A DNA stretch of 64,000 nucleotides, taken from NCBI RefSeq assembly GCF_000149955.1, contig NC_030989.1, forward strand, positions 4,901,188 to 4,965,187, given 5' to 3'. This DNA is from Fusarium oxysporum f. sp. lycopersici 4287. Lineage: Eukaryota; Ascomycota; Sordariomycetes; Hypocreales; Nectriaceae. The translations under genes and the position numbers were made by a program. The notes under the pieces are model-generated. The model saw only the letters and a program-made list of their open reading frames with translations. It was not told the origin of the DNA and ran no database searches. Shown piece by piece: positions 44,797 through 55,247 of this stretch (position 1 is the stretch's first letter; each line of letters begins with the position of its first letter).

Positions 44797-46492
44797 GATG
44801 TTTTGATATGGAAGATTGATGAATGCAGAGAGTGCTAATGGTTGCTGAGAAGCCTGAGAATTAAAAAAGCACATTCAAGATGCGTTTATATATAAGGACT
44901 ATATGGTTTAAACCTCGGCCGGGTGTTTAGAGTACCATATCTCATGTGTTCAATAGGTGGATAAATTACAGCTGACTAAGTGCATGTGTAATGACTTGTG
45001 ATGCTTATGAAAGCCTTTGGTTATATAGAAATACAGAAAAAAGAGACAAGGCTCAGGTAACACTAATGCATGTAGTATGGTAAACGAAATATCCTCGTAT
45101 TTCGGCGGGGATTTTGGCGGGCCAAAGTGGGCTTTGACCCGTTATATTCCTTTCCAAGCATCGGCACTCAAGTGGCACGGCGAAAAAGGCCCGAAGCGGC
45201 CGCCGTAACTTAACTTCCTTTTAAAGTTAATTATATATGTAAACGGTCCCGTAAGTACCATTGTCATTGGTGGAGTACAGTCCAACGATGTTATTCGCCT
45301 TAGCTTCCAGCTATTGGCGCCATACTATGGCGGCCATAGGACTGTGACAAACGGCCTGAATCAAATTCTCAATCCCTACTGATTTCCACATTCATACTCC
45401 AGCATGTCATTTCGAACTTATCATCGGAGCCCATAGGCAATACCCATCAATGTTCTTTAGCAGAACCTTCATTGGCTTCGCTCGTTAACTTATTTTCGTT
45501 ATCTCCCTGAGACACCTTCTTTTCATCCCATTTAAGTAAGTCCTCGTTGCTCTTGTGCGTGGATGGGTCGGCCTGTGGGCCATCTGTTAAAATCAGTCTC
45601 AATGGGGTATGTGACAGTTATGAAAAATTTGTAAGACTACTTCTAAATACCCTAGAGTCCATTTGGTAGACTTTTTATAATGGCTGAATACTTCTTCCAT
45701 ATTGAAACATCAGAACTTTCCTTACTATCCCCACGCTAATTAGGCTCTTTATCTGCTACTGTGTTATCACCTGATATCTAAGAAGCAAGCTCCTACAATG
45801 GTTCATATAGCGAGCAAACTAGCCTTAAGTACTCCTACTGAGTCAAAATTGGAAAAGGATTGCCAGAATTTCCAAAGTCAATATTATAGCAATATTATAG
45901 AAATGTATCAAATAGTCAATATGGACTTTGCCGTAGATGCGAGGTCCCTCGATCTCTAGTTTATATAATATTTTACTCCTGATGTGCAGTTGATGAGCCG
46001 TATACTTTACGCTTGATAAGTTGATCACGCAACAAGCTGCGGTCTTCCTTGATTTGGTGACTTCACCAGCAGGCATAAAATGAGAATGGCAGGCTGCGAC
46101 ACCATTTGAAGTGAAAAACCAGTATAATAGAACACGGAACCTGCCACATCTCAAGCCAGATCCAGAGCACGTTATCCAATACGCTCAACGCGCACTTCAA
46201 GGAGTGAATCAACCAGTCATCGGAAAGGGTAAGGGCTCCGTGGCGAAGGACAAGATTGCTTAGGCTCGCCTGTCCGGTTTCCCTCACTGCTCCCTAGAAT
46301 CCCCTCTTTGACTACACCCAGTGACATTGCTCAGTGAAGTGTTTCCGGGGGCTACCATGTCACTACTGTCCATCCCCCTGTTGCGGGGCCGACGTCCGTG
46401 TTGAACCCCCCGATCCTTCCTTTCCCCCCAGCGTTTCTCCGTCTTCCAACTTTGTTCTTGTTACCCCGGTTAGCCTGGAGCTTTGCGCACGG
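44797..46492. other. Intergenic, AT-rich, no gene seen
   Basis: 1.7 kb without a credible gene. Stop codons are frequent in all frames. Short frames such as 45843-46154 on the minus strand have no support. The right end is the former promoter of the transporter pseudogene. Confidence 0.5.
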
Positions 46493-48000
46493 ATGTCGAC
46501 TGATAATAGGTCACTCTTATCAAATTCTCTTTCTTACTCCACTATGCAATTTTTTCGCAAGACTTCTCTATCCCGACCGGAGGGCGAAGCAGGCAAAACA
46601 TGGCCAGCCATTGCCATGGGCTTCTTTGTTGCATTCGGAGGAGTACTATTTGGTTACGGTGTGGCCCTATGCTTATTGTACAACCTCTCCCAAAGCTGAC
46701 TTCTTGTCCAGATACTGGAACCATCTCGGGTATTCTCGCCATGCCCTACTGGCAGCGCCTTTTCAGCACCGGCTTTGTTGACTCCGATGGCAAGCCGAAC
46801 ATCACTACCAGTCAAGAGTCAACTATTATCTCTATTCTCTCGGCCAGTACCTTTTTCGGCACTCTTAGTACAGCTCTATTTTCTAATTATCTCAGTTATC
46901 GACCTAGTCTTATAATTACTTGCTAGGTATTTAACCTTAGAGTTATTCTCTAGACTATTATAACTACTATTCCTATGTTTATTACCGGCAGATTCTTTGC
47001 TGGTTTTAGAGTTAGCCTTATTTCTACTATAAGTAAGCCTTATTTTATCCCTATATCTACCTCTAAACACTAATAGCTTTTTACCAGTCCCCCTTTACTA
47101 ATCCGAGACTGCTCCTAAGTAGATTCGAGGCGCCATCATTAGTGCTTACTAGTAGGCTATTATAATCGGCCTCCTCCTGGCGGCCGTCGTTAATAATGCT
47201 ATAAGCATAAGGAATAATACAGGCTCTTACCGTATACCTGTTGCCGTCTAATTCGCTTAGTCGCTTATCCTCTTTATCGGGATGCTTATTCTTCCTGAAA
47301 CCCCCCGTTTCCTTGTTAAGAAAGATCAGCTAGAGAAGGCTGCTTACTCTCTCGACTAAATCCGCCGTCTTCTATCTAATTACCCTACCGTAGAGGCTTA
47401 GTTAGCTAAGATCTAGGCCAGCTATAATTATAATAAGAGTCTTAGAGAAGTATCCTACTTAGACTGCTTCTGCCTGCCTCTGCTAAAACGCCAGTATATA
47501 GGCATGGCTATTTAGGCTTTGTAGTAACTTAGTGGGGTAAACTTTAATTTTATATAAGTAGAGCTATTCTAAACTAAGAAGATTTAATGGTTAATTAAGA
47601 CTTAGTATTATATTAAATACTTCTAAAATTCTGGAATCTTAAGTGGCTTCGTGATATCTATAATTACCTGTGCTATAAATATTATATTAATAATCCCTGG
47701 CATATATATAATTAATCAGTGGGGCCGCCGACCTCTTCTCCTATAGAATACTAGATTATGATTTTATTTAATTTATATATTAGCTTTTATTATAATAGAT
47801 TTATTTTAAACTTTTAATTATAATTTCAACCTATAACTAAAATCTTACCAAGATATCTATGACTATTCTAACCCTGCCCCTACTTATAATATTTATCTAT
47901 TTTACAGTAACTGGCATAGAGCCTTAAGAGTAAGTGGCTTTCAAGGTTTTACAGCCTCTTCTTGGACGTCTCTAAACAAGGTTTTGGACTATACTTCTAA
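46493..48000 (+). pseudogene. MFS hexose transporter pseudogene with RIP-like stop codons
   Basis: The first part is intact: start at 46493 or 46544, exon 1 to 46658 (WPAIAMGFFVAFGGVLFGY), a 53-bp intron, and exon 2 from 46712 (DTGTISGILAMPYWQRLF). After about 46870 the reading frame persists but is peppered with TAG/TAA. MFITGRFFAGF, RGAIISAY followed by two stops, GLLLAAVVNNA, GMLILPETPRFL and, near 47720, WGRRPLL can all be read, with stops where Gln (CAG/CAA) is expected. Gly codons have become AGA/AGC, as in GFRVSL for GFGVGL. This is CpA-to-TpA change on both strands. The right end is uncertain because decay becomes too strong after about 47780. Confidence 0.8.
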
Positions 48001-48478
48001 TTCAAGTCTAGACCGCCAGCGGCTGATTAATGCAAATCTCCTACATCCAATTAACATCAAGTTCCGTCATCATAGCACCCTCTCGATCATGCGAAGATCC
48101 AATGTTCTCATTATCCCCTGTGAATCATCGGCACGTCGGTGGCTGCTATAGGGATCGAGAAGAGACTTTGGCTTTAGGGCTAGAAGTGCACCTTTATACC
48201 TGCTAAGTAAGTGGCTTGGGAAAATGATTATTTAATTACGTGAACCACTTCACTGTTTCTGGCAGTCTTATTTATATAAGTTTTACCTTTTCAAGTAATA
48301 AGAAAATATATTAATAGTAGATATATATAGTTAGCCTCTCGGATAGTATATAAGACCTATTATCCCTAGCCCTTTCAAGTTTTAATTTTCTTTAACTACT
48401 TTTTATCTAAAATCTATTATTAAGATTAAATAAGCTTTACCCTCTGGATCAATACTCGGTTCAGTCCTCCCTGTTACC
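48001..48478. other. Intergenic, AT-rich
   Basis: A TA-dense tract (about 48230-48430) precedes the next gene. No gene seen. Confidence 0.4.
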
Positions 48479-49082
48479 ATGTCTTATCGAACTAAGCCTT
48501 GCTTCGTTGGTTCTTTCAAAGGGTGGGATGACAAGGCGCTGGAACATCCTACTTTGCGGTACTTGAGCAACTTCAACACTGACTTCTGCGAGACCAAGGT
48601 CTCCCAGTCGGGGCCGCATACTAAGTGGTTCACGCAGGACTTTGAGTTCCAAACCCAAAGCGGGCAGACCCTCAGAGGAGAGGAGGCCTGGAAGAGGCTA
48701 ATTCATACAACCCGGCTCTATGACAAATTTTCAATAGAGCCCCTCTCTGCTTTTATCCAGGATACGGAAGACGGATATAATGGCATGGTGTATGCGAATC
48801 TATACACTAACTTCGTAAAGCCAGGAGAGAAGAACTGTTCGGATAAAAGGGGAATCAATTGGGAGCTACGTGTGAGTATCGTTTGGCATGTGCAGATACG
48901 CCAGCCAAGTACTGAACGTGATTTAGATTCCGAGGGCTTATTATCTTACTTTTGTAAAGGATACCAGCGGGCTACACGGCCTGAAAGTCAGTAACCTGGT
49001 TATCGTTGGGGATGCCTTAGGCACTATGGCGGCAGCGGTTCGCAAGGGGATGGTTTCGCAGGAGAATGCGTTCAGATTTTAG
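48479..49082 (+). CDS. NTF2/SnoaL-like small protein
   Basis: Two exons (48479-48871 and 48927-49082) across a 55-bp intron (donor GTGAGT, branch TACTGAA) give 182 aa. The middle contains TKWFTQDFEFQTQSGQTLRG, EEAWKRLIH and LSAFIQDTEDGYNGMVYANL, the helix-then-strand layout of the NTF2/SnoaL cone fold, where such proteins act as small enzymes or carriers. The end, LVIVGDALGTMAAAVRKGM, looks like a terminal helix. No signal peptide is seen. The gene is intact although it follows decayed DNA. Family placement is by fold impression only. Confidence 0.65.
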
Positions 49083-50789
49083 GTGAACACAATGATCCAT
49101 TACTCTACATACCAAAATGCTCTCCTATCTGTTCCTGTCCCTTTTTCTTTCCCATATCTCGGAGAATTGCCGCTTGTGGCCGAATAAACGCCTCCACCTT
49201 GATCCCCTGCGTCTGCTCTTGAACGTCATACCGGGGGAGAAATCCATAGGGCTAATAGCCTGGCTCGTGTTTTTGCACGAACCTTACATTACTGGAGTGT
49301 TATTGGCTCCAGTTAGGATGTGTTTGGACAAGTAACTCTCCGATACAGAGCAGTCGAGACTTATAATCTCTGTCCGGCATGTTCCGGCTTGATCTCCGCA
49401 GGAAAACGGAACGGATTCGGAATGTGAGACTATCAAAAAGATCTATCATATTTAGCATAAAACCACAGTAATTTACTTCGTATTTCAAGCTTATTTGGAC
49501 TTTTGAATGTAAGAATTACACATGCTATATCACTTTGGCTGGTCTAGACAAATCTAGTACTTGAGTTGCGGGGGTCCTGTAGTTGGCTTTCCGATGGGGA
49601 ATTCCACTGTGATTTGCTCACCTACACACCATCTTAGAAGCTTAGCCAGTCACGGTTTGATAATCGGTTGGGTGACTATCTGCGTCCCTTGAATTTTGAG
49701 ATAACACTGCGAGAAGTCTCGAAGTCACGTCGAATGTTCCAGATTACAGGTTTTTAACAATATGAAGATTGATATCGTAATGATCATGTTGCGATCCGCT
49801 TATGCAAGCTAGCAGACTTTGTATCAAGCCTTGCCATTGACTTGATAAGTAATTGGAACCGGCCTCCAGTGACTTGTGATATATATACTGTGTACCATAT
49901 GAAGGCATCTTTACTGCTTAGAGCTGCTCAGCTCAGCCAGCCACAAGCGGGGTACCAGACATTTCCATTATAATCCACTATTCACATGCCATCGACGTTC
50001 AGCCGCAAGCCCCTATCTCTGACTGGAATAAGCCTCCAGCGGGGTCACGACAAGGGTGTAAGACCAATCAAAATAACCAGAACTAAGGATACCTTTAAAC
50101 ACACCTAATTTGGTGTGTAATATAAGTACCAGCAGGTCTTTGTTATAAATAGCTAAATCACACAACTGGCTACAGGTATTCTCCACCGGGTCACGGCCAG
50201 ATGGCAAGTCATCAATGGTAGCCCACCAGTACTGCCCTGGTGTTCGTTTTTCTACACCTTCTAGATGAAAGTGTAAAAGCCGAACCCGCCTCCTTATACT
50301 TTCGGCACAGACATCCATGGGTGAGCTTTATCGGCCGAACGCTGTTAAGTCCATACAATCTCCCTACTCTCCTATTGCTGATCGTCAAGTACCCCTGTCT
50401 ACTTTGCATATTTGAAAGTATTTCCAGTCTACGTGTCTATACTGCAGCGATCCAAACTGTGCCTAGGCTATCTTCACTACCCAGCGCTGCATACTTCGAG
50501 ATTTCAGGTGTACAGCAGTACACATATGCTCATCGGCGCCCTCGACCTTGAAAGCAAGTTTATGAACCAACGAATACCCGATTGATTTGGACCTTGAAGA
50601 TTTTGTCCCCCACTACGACCGATATATAATAGCCATAAGAGCCCCTTAAATCTATCCTATCCACGCGTAACAGGTCCGAAAATTAACACTTGGATCATGC
50701 ACTGTAATTACACCGAGAAAGTCTTTCATCCATCCTTTTATGACAAGCATCCAGACTACATTTATCTATCCATGTACCAAAAGGTGTAA
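49083..50789. other. Intergenic, no gene seen
   Basis: 1.7 kb. Frames at 50013-50318 and 50240-50551 lack domains and credible starts. Nothing else was seen. Confidence 0.5.
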
Positions 50790-51353
50790 TCAAGCTCCCA
50801 CGATAGCGACGAGATCCATCTCAACTTTTGCGCCGGCTGGGAGAGCGTTGACAAAGATACAGCCTCTTGGGGGCTTAGGATCCGGGATCATCTTGACAAT
50901 CACGACATTAGCAAACTGCAAGCCTTATGGTACACGAGCTACAAAGACTTACCTTTGAATATATATCCGAGAACCCGCTATAGTCCGATGGCTCCACGAG
51001 ATAGACGTTTATGCGAAGGATATTCTTTAAGCTTGAGCCGGCAGCGATCAGAATAGCCTCGTGGTTCTTCAAAACCTGCTCCTTCGACGATGGTCAACCT
51101 GCAATTCCTTGAGAGTATAGAAGGGACATTGGGAGACTTACTGTCTGTTTTTCAATTGTAGTACCAACTATCTTTCCCTCCGTATCTAATGGAATCTGCG
51201 CAGAAGCGTAAACAAGACCATTATCGAGAACCCGTGCATGGGCTAATAAGCATTAGCATAGGGGAGATTGAGAGCCAGACAAGATGACCTACAGAAGTTT
51301 GCAGGAGCTTGGAACACATCCTGGCTAAAAACAGTCTTGAATCCGGAAGTCAT
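50790..51353 (-). CDS. RidA/YjgF family protein (enamine/imine deaminase)
   Basis: Four small exons (51293-51353, 51142-51242, 50953-51081, 50790-50891) with introns of 50, 60 and 61 bp give 130 aa, the normal RidA length. Splice sites were chosen to restore family motifs: QTEQVLKNHEAILIAAGSSL, then INVYLVEPSDYSGFSDIYSK, then MIPDPKPPRGCIFVNALPAG and VEMDLVAIVG. The Arg that binds the substrate carboxylate is present in PPRGC. RidA proteins hydrolyse reactive 2-aminoacrylate-type imines formed by PLP enzymes; some members act in specialised catabolism. It is divergent from the shikimate-dehydrogenase-like gene, with 570 bp between starts, so it may belong to that cluster. Confidence 0.85.
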
Positions 51354-51923
51354 TGTAGTGCGTTCAGTGGCTTGTGGCTAACATGAACCAGCTTGAGACT
51401 GAGTAGAGAGCGAGGGTATTAAAGTTCTAGATAATTGCATAAACAATGAGCCGAGGAAACTAGAATAATAGTTAGCCGGCAGATTAAAGTGTCATAGCAA
51501 TGGTGCGGGCCAGATTCCGGAATCAGGTCGCCGGAGTTAGAAAGGTATATCCACGGCGGAGAATTCAGCCGCGTTGCTTACCCGACAGTCAACATCTCAC
51601 GCCAAACCTCCGCATTCACATGCCGAATCATTTTGTGGGGACAAAGTCGAGAATGATTTGTCATGTTTGGTCAATGCCGTCCTTGAGCAGTGCTGTGAGG
51701 AAGAAGGAGAAAAGGAAGACTGGATTTTTTTTCAATGATAAGAGCAGTACTAATCCCACTAGGCTGCTCACCTGGTGTTTTCGAGGCACAAATCATTATA
51801 TTCATTAGTCGGGCATACAACTGATCCTCACTGTAGTCCAAACTATTTCTACACCACTCTCTCTCCTCTTACAGTCAGAACCTACAGACATCCATCTTGC
51901 CCTACCAACGAACGCACGCCGCC
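51354..51923. promoter_or_regulatory. Divergent promoter between the RidA and dehydrogenase genes
   Basis: 570 bp with no supported gene. The right end is pyrimidine-rich (ACTCTCTCTCCTCTTACAG) next to the dehydrogenase start. Confidence 0.4.
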
Positions 51924-52874
51924 ATGAAACCAGCATCCGACCAACGCATCATCTATTTTGTAGGCACAAATCTAGGCCACGCAGTCACCAACCAAATCCA
52001 CGACATAATTGCCCAAGATCTTTCTCTCAACTGGCGACTTCAAGCAATTGATAGCCCTTCACTCCAGGAGTTCTTGGGATGCATGCGAGGGCATCAGTTC
52101 GGCGGTGCTGTAATCACCATCCCCCACAAGATCGCCATCATGTCTCATCTAGACCTAGTCGATGACATAGGCTCCCTTTTAGGGGCCTGCAACAACGTAT
52201 ACAGATCATCTAGGGGACTCCTCGTGGGCACCAACACTGATTGGATCGGAGTGCGCGACTCGCTATTGCAACTCGTCCAGCAGCATAGCTCAATCAGGGT
52301 GGCAGAGGCTGTCAACGATGGTGCAAATACTCCGAGAAGGAATATGCCAGCATTTGTCGTCGGTGCTGGTGGTGCTGCAAGGGCTGCAGTGTACACTCTA
52401 CATTCTGAACTCGGTGCAAGTATGATTTACATCATCAATCGGGACGACAGCGAAGTTGAGTCCTTGGTCAACGACATAACAAAAGGGTATAAGAGGTCGT
52501 CTCTCGTGCCGCCGACTATAGTTCATCTAAGAAACCTGGATGAGGCGTCATGTGTTGAGGGTGCATTCTATGGCGTAGGGACAGTACCTGACTTCGAGCC
52601 CAAGACGCCAGAAGAACTTACCGCCAGAGATGTACTTGAGAAGGTTCTGAGCAAGTCACAGGGCGTCTTCCTCGACATGTGCTACAAGCCTCGCGTAACT
52701 AGAAACATACAGCTAGCAAGACAGAAAGATTGGACTACAGGAGATGGAGGACAAGTGGTAGGATGGCAACTGAAGGCCCAATGGACTCTTTGGGCCGGAA
52801 GGAAGACGGGCGAGGCGATTGACCTGGATAGAATGATTGGGACAGTTCACGAGATAGTTGAGACCCTCCCTTAG
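51924..52874 (+). CDS. Quinate/shikimate dehydrogenase-like protein
   Basis: Single exon, 316 aa; ATG at 51924 is the first in frame. N-terminal substrate domain: IIYFVGTNLGHAVTNQIHD, then FGGAVITIPHKIAIMSHLD with the catalytic Lys of the PHK motif. LLGACNNVYR and LVGTNTDWIGVRDSL follow, containing the conserved Asn and Asp of the family. Nucleotide domain: FVVGAGGAARAAVYTL near residue 146, and IYIINRDDSEVE. C-terminal: FLDMCYKPRVT and DGGQVVGWQLKAQWTLWAG. The active-site residues look intact, so it is likely an enzyme. In fungal quinate clusters (QutB, QA-3) it oxidises quinate or shikimate. Context with a QutD-like permease and QutA/QutR-like regulators supports this. Confidence 0.85.
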   Translation: MKPASDQRIIYFVGTNLGHAVTNQIHDIIAQDLSLNWRLQAIDSPSLQEFLGCMRGHQFGGAVITIPHKIAIMSHLDLVDDIGSLLGACNNVYRSSRGLLVGTNTDWIGVRDSLLQLVQQHSSIRVAEAVNDGANTPRRNMPAFVVGAGGAARAAVYTLHSELGASMIYIINRDDSEVESLVNDITKGYKRSSLVPPTIVHLRNLDEASCVEGAFYGVGTVPDFEPKTPEELTARDVLEKVLSKSQGVFLDMCYKPRVTRNIQLARQKDWTTGDGGQVVGWQLKAQWTLWAGRKTGEAIDLDRMIGTVHEIVETLP

Positions 52875-53358
52875 TTCGTCTAGTAGTGTTCATGCACACT
52901 TTTGTTCAATTGCATACGATTCCTCAGGAGCTTTCTTTTACCAACATGGAGCGTAGATACGCGGCGCAATGTGTCGCATGGGTTCTCAACCAGGCGGTCG
53001 TGTCGCTAGCAGTGGTAGGTAGTCCGACACGTGTCGCGTATAGTGTCACTGTAGGCCTAGTCGGAATCATCGGTTCTCGGTTATATGGGCCCGGGTCGCC
53101 GGAGTAATGATTATGAGGAGACAAACCCCAGGCCTTAGGCTCAGCCGGGGCTCAAGTCCGGGGAAAACATGGGGAAAGTGGACTCGGATTAAAGCTAACA
53201 TCAGCACAAAGGACTTGGAGCTAATATCATGGTAGTAGTATAAAATATGTTATCTTGACCTCGTCTAATTTATGATTTCCCACTCAATTTTGACTTAAAT
53301 TGATTCACACTTCAACAGACATTTATCCATTGCCTATCTAGAATCGCTACCGCAAAAG
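52875..53358. other. Intergenic, promoter of the permease
   Basis: 484 bp without a credible gene. It contains a CACGTG within GACACGTGTC (53027-53032), on an imperfect palindrome. Confidence 0.4.
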
Positions 53359-55211
53359 ATGGCTCGTATCGATGGAGAGACCAGTGACGCACCCCGCGAG
53401 GTCCACAACTGGAGAATCTATGCCCTGGCTGTATGCGCCTCTATGGGGTCTGCCATGTTCGGATATGACTCCGCATTTATCGGGGGAACAATGGCTCTTC
53501 CATCCTTCCAATCCCGCTTTGGACTCAGTGACGTCTCCGGAACGACCCTCGCCTCCTTGAAAGCGAACATTGTCAGCACATTCCAGGCGGGATGCTTTTT
53601 TGGCGCTATTCTTTGTCACGGAGCCACTGAGAGACTGGGTCGGAAGTACACCCTTGTGGCTTGCGGGATAATCTTTGACGTAGGCGTCGTCTTGCAGTTG
53701 GTTTCATCTGGTGAGTGACCTTTCCTTAGGTTTTGGGGTTGTAAGCCCGATCTATGCATCATGAATTAACCGCTACCTATCACTAGGTCATATCGGGCTC
53801 ATATATGCCGGGAGAGCCATCACAGGACTCGCTGTCGGTGCGTCGTCACTCCTCGTGCCTGTTTATATATCTGAATGCTCGCCTCCCGCTGTCCGAGGAA
53901 GGATGGTAGGTATATTTGAGATATTCCTCCAGGTGTTCCAGGTAGTCGGTTTCTGGATGAACTACGCCGTCAATATACATCAGTCACCTACATCGAATAG
54001 CCAGTGGCTCATTCCGTTCGGCTTCCAGCTTTTACCAGGCACTGCGCTTGCCTTGGCCATGCTCACACAGCCAGAGAGCCCACGCTGGCTTATCAAAAGT
54101 GGTAAAACGTCACGGGCAAGAGAAATTCTTTCCAATATTCGGAATCTTCCCCAAGACCATCCTTATATCCAGGATGAAGTGCAGAGTGTTGAGTGCCAGC
54201 TCGAGAATGAGACCCGAGGCACGTTAGGGCAAACTCGGGGATTTATTGGCATGTGCCGTGAGTTGGCTGCCCCAGGCGTCAGGAATAGGCTGCTGCTCGG
54301 CATGTCATTCATGATGTTGCAGAATTTGGTGCGTCTCAGATCTACCTTCTCTCCGTTGTTCTCGTTTATAAACATTGGCTGATATATAGTTATGAAACTA
54401 CAGGTTGGAGCCAACGCAATTAACTATTACTCCCCCAGCATCTTTGCTTCAGTCGGACTCTCAGGCCGCAGTGTAGGGCTGCTGGCTACAGGTGTCTATG
54501 GTATAATCAAAGTCGTCGCGACGTCATTGTTTATAAGATTCATTGTCGACCGTTTTGGGCGCCGTGTTCCTCTACTCATCGGATCTGCCGTGGCATTGAC
54601 TAGCATGCTATACCTGGGCATTTACTGCGCAGTGTCTGATGCTTTCAGTGGTGGAGCATCTCAAGGTGCTGGGGGGTATGTCGCGGTCGTTTTTGTTTAC
54701 ATCTATGCAATTGCATTCTGCTGTTCCTGGAACAGTATCGCCTGGATATTCTGGTACGTGATTCCTTGGCTAGTTTCTGCGGGGAACGTTGTAAAGAAAA
54801 CACGAATGATAACCATTGCACAGCGCTGAGATCTTTCCTCTGGGGGTACGTTCAGTCTGTTTAGTAGCAACCACCTGTTGCCAGTGGCTCGGCCAATTCA
54901 TCGTGGTGTACTCAACACCTTACATGATGGAAAATATTAAATGGGGTACTTTTATCTTTTTCGCAGCCTTCATTGTCGTCGGTATTTTCTTCGCCTACTT
55001 TCTTGTACCAGAAACGGCCAGATTGACGCTTGAGGACATGGATATTCTGTTCTCGACAAAGGGGTCTGCTAGGCACAAGAGGCGCGCCGTCGATGCTATA
55101 CTTCAGAACCGCCAACAGAACGACGAGTTCCACGACGACTTCATGGTAGAGGATCCTGCAAAATCGCAGCTTGAGCCGACCTCAAAGCACGTTGAAGAGT
55201 CTAGGCTGTGA
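53359..55211 (+). CDS. MFS quinate-permease-like sugar transporter (QutD type)
   Basis: Four exons (53359-53710, 53787-54328, 54404-54753, 54824-55211) with introns of 76, 75 and 70 bp give 543 aa. The N-terminus NWRIYALAVCASMGSAMFGYD is characteristic of QutD/QA-Y quinate permeases. MFS sugar-transporter motifs follow: ATERLGRK, GRAITGLAVGASS, VPVYISECSPPAVRG, PESPRWLIKSG, NAINYYSPSIF, VDRFGRR, CAEIFPLGVRS and VPETARLTLEDMD. Twelve transmembrane helices fit. It probably imports quinate or a related acid at the plasma membrane. It stands directly upstream of the activator and repressor homologues, as in known quinate clusters. Confidence 0.88.
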
Positions 55212-55247
55212 GTAGGCGGGTCTTAGGTAGTGCACCTTGAGAACCCT

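Noticed and set aside
50916..50952. 37-bp intron in the RidA gene
   Set aside because: The acceptor at 50892 gives a 61-bp intron and restores the family motif IYSK-MIPDPKPPRG; the shorter one inserts residues foreign to RidA.
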